Shown: positions 35,560 to 48,151, counted from the first letter of the stretch. The stretch is DNA of 64,000 bases from Draconibacterium aestuarii (GCA_026671195.1 JAPOHD010000020.1:62001-126000), one strand, 5' to 3'. Notes: generated from the sequence alone by a model not told the origin. Translations and numbers: made by a program.

Positions 35560-38298
35560 TTAGTTTTGAAAATGATATTTTCCCGAGCCAACGTCCATAA
35601 TCAGAGTTTTATTTTCTTTTGAAAGTACCCGAATAGCGGTATTCCCTTCCAGCGATTTGCCATTTTCAGATACTTCCTCCGATGGGAAATGCACCGTTGC
35701 CCGGCATCCCACCGGAACGGTTATATCCATACTCAATTTATCGCCGGATTGCCGCCATTTTATACCGGCTTCGCCGTATGGGGTTGTGTTTGAATACTCT
35801 ACAAAATCAAGTCCATCTGCCAGTTGTGGTTTAAAAATAATGTGTCGGCATCCCGGTTCTGCTGCATCTACCTGCATCCCAGCCAAATGCTGATACAACC
35901 AAACCAAACCTCCGCCAAACATCGGATGATTGTGCGATCCATCAGTATTCCACTGTTCCCATGTGGTGGTTGCACCCAATTCCAGCCAGTATCCAAACCC
36001 GGGCTCATCTTTTTGAGTGATTAAATTATAAGCCAGATCTTGCAGACCGTTCTCCGCAAGAACCTCAAAAAGAAAACGAGTGCCAAAAATTCCGGTGTGC
36101 ACATTGCCGCCATTATCGTGTATGTTTTTTTTAAGAGCTGCAACAACTTTATTCTTTCTTGCTTCCGACATTCCTCCCATTTTCAATGCAAATACATTCG
36201 ATCCTCCCGGACCATACGATTCGGTATTTTCGTCATAAAAACGTTTATGAAATGCCTGTCGTGTTTGCTCAGCCAGCACTGCGTATTTTTTTGCTTCAGA
36301 AGAATTGCCAAGGGCTTTGGCCGTTTTTGCTGTAATGTCTGCACAGCGCCAGAAGTAAAAGGTATGTACCAAATCGTCAGCAGGCAACTCACCTGGTGTT
36401 ACCCACTCACCCAGGTTGAACCATTTTAACACCTTTCCGTCTCTTCCCACACGTTGTGAAAACATAATGCCATCCTCGTCGACCCAGCTCTGCATGTATC
36501 GCACGTATTCTTTCATAGGCAGATAAGCATCACTTAAAATATCCTGTGCGCCATATTGCAGGTAAAACTCCCAGGGCATAATACAAATGGCAGCTCCCCA
36601 GGCCACTCCACCACCACAACCGGGTTGCCACGGAGCTCCGTTTGGCACATAACCGGTTTCCACATTCTGTGCTCCAATAATGTCCTGAATCCATTTGTAA
36701 TAAAAGTTTTTGGCATCGAAATTCTGCATAACCGTTTTACAGGCCACCTGCCCGTCGCCGGTGTAAGGCGAGCGCTCGCGGTGCGGACAGTCGCTGGCTA
36801 CTCCGCCGTGCATATTATCAACCTGACTACGCCTCCATATTTCATTTATCTGATTGAGTATGGGATTTGAAGCGGTAAAATCTGCCGATTCTTCCACATA
36901 AGTATGTACCATTTCGGCACAAATATTTTCAGGTTTCAAATACCCGGGGAAGTTGGAAATTTCCACTTCGCGAAAAACAAACCAGTTAAACCGGGCTGCA
37001 TAATTTTCCTTTCCTTCGCCTTTAAAAATGTATGAATTATCGCCGGAATAAGTATTGCTCAGGTATTTAATTTCAATTTTATGTCCTGCCGGTCCTTCCA
37101 CATTCATTAACCGGACCCAGCCCGATACTTCAACGCCAAAATCAACCTTATAATTTCCGTTGTACATTTTCTCAATCCGGATGGGTTTTAGCTGCTTCAT
37201 CACTTTATCCGGATGAGCCGTATGGGCCACCAGTTTTCCTGTTGGCGCTTTTCTTAAGACTGCATTTTGCCAGTCACTATCGTTAAATCCGGCTGTACAC
37301 CAACCCTCCTGTTCCAAACGGGCATCGTAGTGTTCACCATAATAAACCATATCCATTAAAATCGGACTTTTCGAAGCTTTCCATGTCTCATCAGTATAAA
37401 CAATTTCTTCCGAGCCATCGGTATAACGAATGTGTACCTGAACCAAAAACCGCGGACTTCCATACGCTTCGGCCCAGTGTTTTGCCGGATTATAAAAACC
37501 ATTTCCAAGTAAACCACCAATTACGTTTTCACCATTTTTTAGTGCATCTTTTATATTGTAAGCAAGGTACATCACCTTGTACTCCCTGAAATTATCGGGC
37601 AAGGGAATGTACTGCTGTGTCAATGCGAGCCGTTTCGAATAATTGGTCTGGTTAGGCACCAGCACATCGTCTCCTACCTTTTTGCCGTTTAAAAACAACT
37701 CGAAATACCCCAGTCCGGTTACATAAACTTTGGCTTCAGCAATTTCTTTTTTTATACTGAATTCTTTCCGGAACAAGGGTGCCGGAGGTGGAAGTTGTTC
37801 GGGAAATGCATTCGGATTGCCCGGTTTTGGAAGGGCCTCTTCTCCCTGCCATGGTGCACCAATCCATTGGGCTTCCCAATCGGCTGCATCAAGCAAACCC
37901 ATATGCCAACAGGCCGGTTCGCTCCATTCAGAGACCTCATCGTTTTTATCCCAAACACGTACCTGCCACCAACAGTTTTGCCTCGATTGAAGAGCTTTTC
38001 CATTGTATTCCACCCGTGTCGATTGATTGCCCACTGCTTTTTTACTGTCCCACAAATCGGGCTGCTCAAGCTTTTCTTTGGAACTGGCTACCCGAATCTG
38101 CCAGGCTGTTTGGATCTGCCCCATTTCTCCCTCCTCAGCTATATTTATCCATGCAAGATGAGGTTGCAACACATCAACAATTGCCGGATTTACCAGGTAT
38201 TCACAGGTTAAAGAAACGGGATTTATAGAAGCCGAAGTACTGAACACAATAAATGTTAGGATAAAAACAAGGAAAAAATAGTGAAGGAATCTTTTCAT
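35560..38298 (-). CDS. GH78 alpha-L-rhamnosidase
   Basis: The protein has 912 aa; the start at 38298 gives a signal peptide (MKRFLHYFFLVF to STSASIN), while the longer open frame upstream is non-coding. Domain order is typical: N-terminal Ig-like domain (PVSLTCEYLVNP), Bac_rhamnosid_N jelly roll (AKVYVTGLGYFELFLNGKKVGD), concanavalin-like domain, the (alpha/alpha)6 catalytic domain with ASDCPHRERSPYTGDGQ holding the general-acid region, GATTTWEQWN, and the C-terminal beta domain. It removes terminal alpha-L-rhamnose from pectin side chains, arabinogalactan proteins, ulvan or glycosides by inversion. It is divergent from cysteate synthase and precedes the DoxX-fusion gene. Confidence 0.93.
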   Translation of the reverse strand: MKRFLHYFFLVFILTFIVFSTSASINPVSLTCEYLVNPAIVDVLQPHLAWINIAEEGEMGQIQTAWQIRVASSKEKLEQPDLWDSKKAVGNQSTRVEYNGKALQSRQNCWWQVRVWDKNDEVSEWSEPACWHMGLLDAADWEAQWIGAPWQGEEALPKPGNPNAFPEQLPPPAPLFRKEFSIKKEIAEAKVYVTGLGYFELFLNGKKVGDDVLVPNQTNYSKRLALTQQYIPLPDNFREYKVMYLAYNIKDALKNGENVIGGLLGNGFYNPAKHWAEAYGSPRFLVQVHIRYTDGSEEIVYTDETWKASKSPILMDMVYYGEHYDARLEQEGWCTAGFNDSDWQNAVLRKAPTGKLVAHTAHPDKVMKQLKPIRIEKMYNGNYKVDFGVEVSGWVRLMNVEGPAGHKIEIKYLSNTYSGDNSYIFKGEGKENYAARFNWFVFREVEISNFPGYLKPENICAEMVHTYVEESADFTASNPILNQINEIWRRSQVDNMHGGVASDCPHRERSPYTGDGQVACKTVMQNFDAKNFYYKWIQDIIGAQNVETGYVPNGAPWQPGCGGGVAWGAAICIMPWEFYLQYGAQDILSDAYLPMKEYVRYMQSWVDEDGIMFSQRVGRDGKVLKWFNLGEWVTPGELPADDLVHTFYFWRCADITAKTAKALGNSSEAKKYAVLAEQTRQAFHKRFYDENTESYGPGGSNVFALKMGGMSEARKNKVVAALKKNIHDNGGNVHTGIFGTRFLFEVLAENGLQDLAYNLITQKDEPGFGYWLELGATTTWEQWNTDGSHNHPMFGGGLVWLYQHLAGMQVDAAEPGCRHIIFKPQLADGLDFVEYSNTTPYGEAGIKWRQSGDKLSMDITVPVGCRATVHFPSEEVSENGKSLEGNTAIRVLSKENKTLIMDVGSGKYHFQN

Positions 38299-38447
38299 AC
38301 AAGGTATTTTAAAAGTTGGTTTAGCGAAACGATTATTCCCGAAAAAACAGCAATTGTTCTTAATAACAGCAACAATGCAGTATTTCCCGGTCCGCTTAAA
38401 GATACCAATATCTTTATTATTTAAACACTGGTTTTTATAAAAATTCG

Positions 38448-38477
38448 CTTGATTTCCGCCCGCATTTTCTACATTTG
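38448..38477 (+). promoter_or_regulatory. Promoter of the cysteate synthase gene
   Basis: TACATTTG at 38470-38477 is a perfect TAnnTTTG -7 box, with TTG at 38449-38451 18 bp upstream as the -33 element. The gene starts 24 bp after it. Confidence 0.7.
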
Positions 38478-38501
38478 TCACTCAATAAAATTTGAGGTAC
38501 A

Positions 38502-39797
38502 ATGAACAAAGATTTTACACCCACAAAATATATTTTAAAATCGTTTAAAACCGGAAAGGAATTTGAAGATGCAGGCTGGACTTTGGATGCTCCCGGAGAA
38601 AGTGCGCCTACCTTAATCAGGGCCATTTACGACAAAAAACAAATTGATGTAAAAGACGATTCGTGGGGATTGTACAAATTTGCCGACTGGTTGCCAATTG
38701 GAAGAACATTAGAAGGTTCATCGGCACCTGTAACTTACAAAAGTGAAGGATTGGCAAAAGAACTTGGACTGGAAAATCTCTGGATCACATTTAGCGGATA
38801 CTGGCCTGAAAAAGGTACAAACATGCAAACTGCATCGTTTAAGGAAACCGAAGCCTACTCGGTTTGCGGTCGAATGACTGACAATATGAACCAGGTTCTG
38901 GTGGTGGCGTCAGCCGGAAATACTTCACGTGCCTTTGCAAAAGTTTGTTCTGAAAATAACATCCCACTTATCATCTGTGTGCCGGAAGACAATTTAAGCG
39001 CACTCTGGTTCGACAAACCGTTAAACGATTGTGTAAAGCTAATTTGCAGCAAATCGGGTAGCGATTATTTCGATGCCATTCATTTATCGAACATTGTGGC
39101 GGCCATGGACGGATTTATTGCTGAAGGTGGTGCAAAAAACGTTGCCCGACGCGACGGTATGGCAACAACCATGCTTTCGGCAACCACTACAATCGGGCAA
39201 ATTCCTGACTACTATTTCCAGGCAGTGGGTAGTGGAACAGGTGCTATTGCAGCCTGGGAAGCCAACCTGCGTTTAATTGAAGATGGTCGTTTTGGCTCGA
39301 CAAAAATGAAACTGATGGTGTCTCAAAATACACCGTTTACACCCATTCACGATGCATGGAAAGTAGATTCACGTGCCATGTTACCGCTCGATGACCAACT
39401 TGCCCGCGAGCAGGTGGAAGAGATTGTTGCAAAAGTACTTTCAAACCGTAAACCACCCTATCCCATCGCCGGGGGCTTATACGATGCCATGAAAGATGCG
39501 GGAGGTGCCGTACTTTTAGCAAGCAACGACCAAGCCGCCGAAGCAGGTAAACTGTTTTTGGAACTGGAAGGAAACGACATTCACCCTGCATCAGCTATTG
39601 CCACAGCAACATTAATTGAAGCGGCTAAAAATGGTACCGTAAAAAAGGATGATTTAATCATGCTAAACATTACCGGAGGGGGTGAGGAAAAATTCAAAAA
39701 CGAAAATGAATTGGTTTATCTGAAACCTGAAATTGTTTTCGATATCAATCCTGATGAAGCAGAGGTGAAGAAAAAAGTAGCAATACTTTTCAAATAA
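38502..39797 (+). CDS. Cysteate synthase (threonine-synthase paralog)
   Basis: The protein has 431 aa: a PLP fold-type II enzyme related to threonine synthase but of the cysteate synthase type, which makes L-cysteate from O-phosphoserine and sulfite. The PLP lysine lies in NMQTASFKET, and the phosphate loop is VASAGNTSRAFA. GSGTGAIAAWEANLRL and LNITGGGEEKF are further PLP-pocket motifs. In methanogens cysteate feeds coenzyme M; in Bacteroidota it is the head-group precursor of capnine-type sulfonolipids, which is the likely role here. The condensing enzyme (cysteate acyl transferase) is not in the window. It has its own promoter. Confidence 0.87.
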   Translation: MNKDFTPTKYILKSFKTGKEFEDAGWTLDAPGESAPTLIRAIYDKKQIDVKDDSWGLYKFADWLPIGRTLEGSSAPVTYKSEGLAKELGLENLWITFSGYWPEKGTNMQTASFKETEAYSVCGRMTDNMNQVLVVASAGNTSRAFAKVCSENNIPLIICVPEDNLSALWFDKPLNDCVKLICSKSGSDYFDAIHLSNIVAAMDGFIAEGGAKNVARRDGMATTMLSATTTIGQIPDYYFQAVGSGTGAIAAWEANLRLIEDGRFGSTKMKLMVSQNTPFTPIHDAWKVDSRAMLPLDDQLAREQVEEIVAKVLSNRKPPYPIAGGLYDAMKDAGGAVLLASNDQAAEAGKLFLELEGNDIHPASAIATATLIEAAKNGTVKKDDLIMLNITGGGEEKFKNENELVYLKPEIVFDINPDEAEVKKKVAILFK

Positions 39798-39837
39798 AAA
39801 TTGTGTTACCGGAATAACGTTTTAAAAGATAATAACC

Positions 39838-40434
39838 ATGGTTGAAATTGGAAATTCAGTTTTCTCGGCTGCAGTACTTTTGTTTTTTCTTATGGACCCA
39901 CTTGGTAATATTCCGGTTCTGTTAACCGTACTAAAAGACATTGATCCCAAACGACAACGCGTTATTATTGCCCGTGAAGTTTCTATAGCTCTTGGTATTC
40001 TTATCATTTTTCTTTTTGCAGGAAAACCACTTTTAAATTTTCTGCACTTACAGCAGGAAGCCGTTACCATTTCGGGAGGAATAATTTTGTTGATCATTGG
40101 GTTACGCATGATTTTTCCAAAACCGGAAGGAATTATGGGACATCAACCGGGAGGCGAACCTTTTCTGGTACCCATTGCCATACCTCTTATTGCCGGTCCA
40201 TCTATTCTGGCCATGCTTATATTAATGACACAAAGTAATCCAGGAAACATGACCAACTGGTTATATGCACTCGTACTGGCATGGGCCGCATCATCTGTTA
40301 TTCTATTGGCGGCTCCTTTCCTTTTACGTTTTCTAAAAATTCGCGGATTAACAGCGCTCGAACGTTTAATGGGAATGATCCTTGTGATGATGGCGGTTCA
40401 GATGCTTATCAATGGCATCAAAATTCTTGTTTAA
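39838..40434 (+). CDS. MarC-family integral membrane protein
   Basis: The protein has 198 aa with about six membrane helices. It matches the MarC/UPF0056 family: LFFLMDPLGNIPVLLTVL at the N-terminus, a repeat-like second half with VPIAIPLIAGPSILAMLIL, and the terminal helix MAVQMLINGIKIL. The family resembles amino-acid or small-solute transporters, but its role is poorly known, and the early link to multiple antibiotic resistance is not upheld. It follows cysteate synthase by 40 bp and may be cotranscribed. It ends 24 bp before the convergent T9SS cargo gene. Confidence 0.9.
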   Translation: MVEIGNSVFSAAVLLFFLMDPLGNIPVLLTVLKDIDPKRQRVIIAREVSIALGILIIFLFAGKPLLNFLHLQQEAVTISGGIILLIIGLRMIFPKPEGIMGHQPGGEPFLVPIAIPLIAGPSILAMLILMTQSNPGNMTNWLYALVLAWAASSVILLAAPFLLRFLKIRGLTALERLMGMILVMMAVQMLINGIKILV

Positions 40435-40458
40435 AAATACAGTGAAATTCCTTCTTGA

Positions 40459-42195
40459 TCATTGGACAACAATTTTCCCTGATCTCAAATGTCTGTAGTC
40501 TGTTAACCTGTAGAAGTAAATTCCGGGCATTAATTGATTAACCGGGATCGTTTCCCATTCACTAACTTCTACACTTATCATTCTTGTCCCGTTTGCTGAA
40601 AATAATTCAAACTGCATCGGATTTTTAAGATTTGCAATATGAATAAAATTACTTGTCGGATTCGGGAATATCAAGATTTCGTTCAAACTTGTTTCCTGAT
40701 AACCGGTAAAATTTACACCCGAATAATAATATTCAACTTCACTCTTAACTTTCCAGCTTTTTAACAGATTATCGAACGAATAAGTAATAACTGAATCTAT
40801 TTTATAAGGATGTTTATCATGCTCCTGAACCAAGTAATTTGGTACAATTATATCTGAAACCAAAACAGAGGTATTGTAGTTATACCCGGTCCTTAAGTCT
40901 CCAGTCCACGCGCCGGCCTCAGCATCCCACGAATATTTGAGGTTCTCAGTTATGTTTCCGTAATCGTCGTAGATTGTTTCGTATTTTTGGGTTCCGGCCC
41001 ATTGTTCCAATTCTTCTTTCCAAATCCATCTGGTTAATAAGATAACCCGATTCTTAGTATCAAAAGATTTTTCTTCTTTAAAAAACCATATCCAGTCATT
41101 CGTAGAAGTATTCCATTTTGATTGTATAAAAACGGTTTTGTTCCCATGTGAATCATACGATGAACTGGTTTTTTCAAATAGAATTAGACTGTCGAGCGAA
41201 TGATCGATTTTCCAGGTTAGCTGTTCTGTATTATTACCATTTTCATCCAGTTTAATTTCATTCTTTTCGTTAATCTGCCAGGCACTGTCATTTGTTAACC
41301 ATTGACTTTGTGTGGCCAAACCTTCTAAGTTTATGGTATCAAGAACAAGCTCGTACTTTTCAGTGGCTTGCCATTTCGTTAAATTACTATTCCAACTGAA
41401 CCTGGCATTTAATTCAATATCTCCGTGCGAATTATAGTCATATTCATTTTTATTTTGGTTGGTCCACTCACCATACCAGATTTGCTCAATTGATGTCGCC
41501 AGTAAATTTGACGAATTAAATATCTTTTCATATTTCCGATCCTTAATCCACCCGTATTCCCAAACACCGCTCTCAAAATTTACTCCTCCCCAAAGAAACG
41601 TTGTTTTTAACGTTTCATTTCCTAATAAATCAAACGAAAAAGTGGTTTTATTCACTCCTTCCCATTCGCTATTACTTCTGTTCCAATTATATTTTGAATC
41701 AAGTAAGAGGTTCCCGTATAGATCATATTCGTATTCATACTTTTCCATCTCCATCCAATTTCCCTCAGTTGTGTACCATAAATAAGATACATCAACAATC
41801 CTATTGAATTCAGAATCGTACTCGTACTCATGTTTATATTTACTTGTCCATAAATTATTCTGATTATCCCACTCATTTAATATCTCAACCACCAGTTTGT
41901 TATTCGAATCATAACTGTACTCCCATTTTCTACTTTTTCTCCATTGTTGTATTTCATTATCGTAATGAAACAAAATTCTGCTGGTATCATTCCCTGATTC
42001 ATCATAAAAAAATTCCTGTTTGGATTGTAATTCCATTTCATTGGAAGTATTATTAAATAATGACTCAACCGTACTGTCCAGTCTGATTTTATCGATTAAC
42101 ACCGACTTAGTTGTTATTTCATTTTTTACGTGAGTTTGCGCATAAGAAGATGCGACAGATAGAATAAGTGAGAGGCAGATTAAAGCGGATTTCAT
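40459..42195 (-). CDS. T9SS-secreted protein with about a dozen aromatic YD-like repeats
   Basis: The protein has 578 aa. A Sec signal (ending SYAQ) is followed by about twelve tandem modules of roughly 30 residues with the theme (K/E)YEYxYDxxGN...(S/K)xxWN...W, rich in Tyr, Asp, Asn and Trp, recalling Rhs YD repeats and the DUF3836 type. The last 80 residues form a type A T9SS C-terminal sorting domain (IFPNPTSNFIHI, LFSANG, MPGIYFYRL, GKIVVQ). The protein is therefore released or anchored at the cell surface by the type IX system and may bind glycan or another surface. No enzyme motif is seen. Confidence 0.85.
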   Translation of the reverse strand: MKSALICLSLILSVASSYAQTHVKNEITTKSVLIDKIRLDSTVESLFNNTSNEMELQSKQEFFYDESGNDTSRILFHYDNEIQQWRKSRKWEYSYDSNNKLVVEILNEWDNQNNLWTSKYKHEYEYDSEFNRIVDVSYLWYTTEGNWMEMEKYEYEYDLYGNLLLDSKYNWNRSNSEWEGVNKTTFSFDLLGNETLKTTFLWGGVNFESGVWEYGWIKDRKYEKIFNSSNLLATSIEQIWYGEWTNQNKNEYDYNSHGDIELNARFSWNSNLTKWQATEKYELVLDTINLEGLATQSQWLTNDSAWQINEKNEIKLDENGNNTEQLTWKIDHSLDSLILFEKTSSSYDSHGNKTVFIQSKWNTSTNDWIWFFKEEKSFDTKNRVILLTRWIWKEELEQWAGTQKYETIYDDYGNITENLKYSWDAEAGAWTGDLRTGYNYNTSVLVSDIIVPNYLVQEHDKHPYKIDSVITYSFDNLLKSWKVKSEVEYYYSGVNFTGYQETSLNEILIFPNPTSNFIHIANLKNPMQFELFSANGTRMISVEVSEWETIPVNQLMPGIYFYRLTDYRHLRSGKIVVQ

Positions 42196-42348
42196 TTGAA
42201 ATGAATTTGGTTAGTGATTATTTAATGATTTACAATGTGTTCTGCAATAATAATTATACTAACTTAACAATTGCTGATTAAAATAACAAATGACATATTT
42301 CCATGTAACCAACTCACGTCTTGAGTATTTAACTGCTCCCTAACGTTC

Positions 42349-42471
42349 ATGAGTATTATTTGGGTAACAACACCCGTGCAGATGTTGATGAACGGCATCA
42401 GAATATTTGATTTTAAAAGCCATGAAAGAGGCCTGACTCTGCAATTTGATGAAAACATATTCCTTTTTTGA
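42349..42471 (+). pseudogene. Possible relic of a MarC C-terminus
   Basis: A 40-codon open frame begins MSIIWVTTPVQMLMNGIRIF. Of these 20 residues, 11 match the C-terminal helix of the MarC protein encoded 2 kb away (MGMILVMMAVQMLINGIKIL). The upstream parts of a marC gene are missing. The match is short and hydrophobic, so chance is possible. Confidence 0.2.
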
Positions 42472-42483
42472 TCAAAATACGTC

Positions 42484-42514
42484 CTTGCCAGAATAGGTGT
42501 AATCCCTATCTTTG
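42484..42514 (+). promoter_or_regulatory. Promoter of the GH2-GH30 unit
   Basis: TATCTTTG at 42507-42514 matches the -7 box TAnnTTTG. CTTG at 42484-42487 lies 19 bp upstream as the -33 element. The GH2 start is 40 bp downstream. Confidence 0.7.
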
Positions 42515-42544
42515 ACGTCCATATTAGTAGAAAATACTCAATAA

Positions 42545-45751
<3,207 letters not shown>

Positions 45752-45771
45752 CACGATTACAACCAATATGG

Positions 45772-45815
45772 CGCAAGGGCGTGGAGATTCTTTTTGGCAT
45801 CTCTGCGCCTTTGCG
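45772..45815. repeat. Imperfect 17-bp hairpin with GCGCCTTTGCG motif
   Basis: Arms 45772-45788 and 45799-45815 pair at 14 of 17 positions and enclose a 10-nt T-rich loop. CTGCGCCTTTGCGG-type sequence is known to me as a widespread intergenic element. It may act as a terminator or an mRNA-stability element between GH2 and GH30. Confidence 0.5.
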
Positions 45816-45878
45816 GTTACTGAGAGAGCACACTTCATCCCGAGCGCATGATCTTAACTTATGCAACACCAGAATAAA

Positions 45879-47399
45879 ATGAAACAAACTTTTCCTTTTC
45901 TACTTTTTGTAATCCTACTTTTTGGATGCGACACAAATTCGAAGAATTCATTACGTACCGATACTACCATTCAGGTAAGGGTTAATCCCGAAATCACTTT
46001 TCAAACCATACATAATTTTGGAGCATCCGATGCATGGAGTTGCCAATATGTAGGCAACTGGCCCGACCAACAAAAAAATAAAGTGGCCGATCTTCTGTTT
46101 AGTTTGGAAGAAAAAACCGATGGTTCGCCAAAAGGAATTGGATTAAGTTGCTGGCGCTTTAATATTGGAGGCGGCAGTGCAGATCAAAAAGGTGAAACCA
46201 AAATAAGCGATACCTGGCGGCAAACCGAATGTTTTCTTACGAAAGACGGGACGTACAACTGGCAGCAACAAAGTGGGCAACGCTGGTTTTTACACGCAGC
46301 CCAAAACCGTGGTACCGAAAGTTTTATCGGATTTGTAAACAGTCCGCCAGTTTGGCTGACTAAAAATGGCAGAGCAAATTCTGATGGAGGCAATTCAGTA
46401 AATCTTCCAAAAGATAACATTCCTAAATTCAGCCGCTTTCTAATTGATGTCACACAGAACATTCAACAAAATGAAGGTATTTTATTCGACTACCTTTCGC
46501 CTGTAAACGAGCCACAATGGGATTGGAAAGATGGACAGGAAGGAACTCCCTGGACCAATACCGAGGTTGCAGAACTTTGCCGAATACTGGGAAACGATTT
46601 AAAAGAAGCCGGTCTATCTACAAAAATTGAAATCACAGAAGCCGGGCAACTCAACCATTTATACGCCCGGGGGAATGATGCGAAACGTGGCTTTCAGATC
46701 AAAGAGTTTTTTTCTCCCGAATCGGAAAATTACGTCGGCAATGTCCCAAACATGGCTCATAAAATTGCAGGCCACAGTTATTTCACCACAACAAACGAGG
46801 ATGTACTTGCAGAAGTTCGAACACGACTAAAAAACGAAATAGATACCGTTGATCCTACTCTTGAATTCTGGATGAGTGAATTTTGCGTATTGGGCAACAA
46901 CGATGGGTTTAAAGGCAACAAACGCGACCTGGGAATGGAAACTGCACTATTTGTAGCCAATGTAATTCACTCCGACTTAACCATTGCAAACGCATGTGTA
47001 TGGCAGTGGTGGATTGCAGTAAGTCCTTACGATTTTAAAGACGGACTGGTTTATATCGACAAAAGCGAAACCGGAGGAAATATTTACGAATCGAAACTGC
47101 TTTGGGCACTGGGAAATTATTCACGGTTTATTCGCCCGGGAGCAAAACGTATTGAGGTTAAAACCGAAACAAATCCAGATGTGAAAATTTCGGCGTATAA
47201 GAATGAAAATGGCAATGTAGTGATCGTTTGCCTGAACAGAAACAAACAAGACCAAAACATACAGATGAACTTAGGAGGCAAAGCGCTGCAATACGAAACA
47301 TCAAAAGAAAATAGTCTGGCGTTTTTGAGTACAATCAAACTTAAAAATCCAGTTAGTTTACCCGGTCAAAGTGTTACAACTTTTGTTGTTCAGGATTAA
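45879..47399 (+). CDS. GH30 glycosidase (candidate endo-beta-1,6-galactanase), lipoprotein
   Basis: The protein has 506 aa; the start at 45879 gives a lipoprotein signal (MKQTFPFLLFVILLFGC), preferred over an ATG six codons earlier. This is a GH30 retaining enzyme of clan GH-A: FGASDAWSCQYVGNW near the N-terminus, CWRFNIGGGSADQ, the acid/base Glu211 (SPVNEPQWDW) and the nucleophile Glu334 (FWMSEFC), then a C-terminal beta-sandwich. The pattern resembles GH30_5-like endo-beta-1,6-galactanases acting on arabinogalactan side chains, in line with the neighbouring beta-galactosidase gene. A beta-1,6-glucanase is the alternative. Confidence 0.88.
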   Translation: MKQTFPFLLFVILLFGCDTNSKNSLRTDTTIQVRVNPEITFQTIHNFGASDAWSCQYVGNWPDQQKNKVADLLFSLEEKTDGSPKGIGLSCWRFNIGGGSADQKGETKISDTWRQTECFLTKDGTYNWQQQSGQRWFLHAAQNRGTESFIGFVNSPPVWLTKNGRANSDGGNSVNLPKDNIPKFSRFLIDVTQNIQQNEGILFDYLSPVNEPQWDWKDGQEGTPWTNTEVAELCRILGNDLKEAGLSTKIEITEAGQLNHLYARGNDAKRGFQIKEFFSPESENYVGNVPNMAHKIAGHSYFTTTNEDVLAEVRTRLKNEIDTVDPTLEFWMSEFCVLGNNDGFKGNKRDLGMETALFVANVIHSDLTIANACVWQWWIAVSPYDFKDGLVYIDKSETGGNIYESKLLWALGNYSRFIRPGAKRIEVKTETNPDVKISAYKNENGNVVIVCLNRNKQDQNIQMNLGGKALQYETSKENSLAFLSTIKLKNPVSLPGQSVTTFVVQD

Positions 47400-47436
47400 A
47401 ATATCGTCTTCTGAATTCATTTTCTAATAAATGATA

Positions 47437-47444
47437 TAACTTTG
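47437..47444 (+). promoter_or_regulatory. -7 box of the lycopene-cyclase-domain gene
   Basis: TAACTTTG matches the Bacteroidota -7 box exactly and lies 17 bp before the ATG. The -33 element is weak. Confidence 0.5.
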
Positions 47445-47461
47445 CCCGCAAATTCGAAAAA

Positions 47462-48151
47462 ATGGATATAAAAAACCTGACGTATTTACTTTTGTTACTG
47501 GTTTACCTTGTCATTCCGGCCTTGTTAAGCATGCAAAAAAAAGTACGTTTTGTAATTCGTTTGAAATACATTTTACCAGCCTCCATTTTTACAGGAGCCA
47601 TTTTTGTTATGTGGGACATGCGTTTTACCGAACTTGGCATCTGGAGTTTCAATGTAAACTACCTGACTGAAATTAACATGTTTAAAGTACCCATTGAAGA
47701 ATGGTTGTCGTTTCTAATCATTCCTCTCTCTTCGGTATATATCTATGAATGGCTAAAAACAAGGTTCGATAAATTTGAACAGCCGAACATCTTTGTGGCT
47801 GTCAGCCTGGTAATTTTTGTAATATCGGCAATACTGGCTTATATTTTTCGCAAAAACATGTTTACATTTTTCACCTTCTTTCTAATCTCCATTTATCTCG
47901 GGTACACCATTTTTCGTAACCGTTTTAAAAAACACTATACAAAATTTTACCTTGCCTTTGGTATTTCACTGATGCCCTTTATTATTGTTTCAGCCACCCT
48001 AAATGCATTGCCGGTTATTATTTACAACACCGACCATGTTATGGGGGCGGCCATTCTTGGAATTCCGGCTGAAAAATTCGCCTATTTATTTATGTTGCTG
48101 CTTATTAACATTACCATTTACGAATACCTTAACGAGCGACAACATTATTAA
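47462..48151 (+). CDS. Lycopene cyclase domain-containing membrane protein
   Basis: The protein has 229 aa with about six to seven membrane helices. Two internal repeats of the CrtYc/CrtYd (heterodimeric carotenoid cyclase) type are visible: the first with NMFKVPIEEWLSFLIIP, carrying the PxEE motif typical of these cyclases, and the second, more divergent, with LGIPAEKFAYLFMLL. A fused two-domain enzyme of this type closes beta-rings on lycopene to make beta-carotene. No other carotenoid gene is near; the next gene is KDO transferase, 10 bp downstream, so the two may be cotranscribed. It could belong to a dispersed carotenoid pathway. Confidence 0.85.
   Translation: MDIKNLTYLLLLLVYLVIPALLSMQKKVRFVIRLKYILPASIFTGAIFVMWDMRFTELGIWSFNVNYLTEINMFKVPIEEWLSFLIIPLSSVYIYEWLKTRFDKFEQPNIFVAVSLVIFVISAILAYIFRKNMFTFFTFFLISIYLGYTIFRNRFKKHYTKFYLAFGISLMPFIIVSATLNALPVIIYNTDHVMGAAILGIPAEKFAYLFMLLLINITIYEYLNERQHY

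Noticed and set aside
38299-38481. Extended N-terminus of the GH78 protein
   Set aside because: The extra residues are not family-like and would bury the signal peptide; the ATG at 38298 gives a clean signal.
42264-42458. 64-codon minus-strand gene
   Set aside because: No signal, no recognisable motif, and it overlaps the more plausible MarC-like fragment on the other strand.
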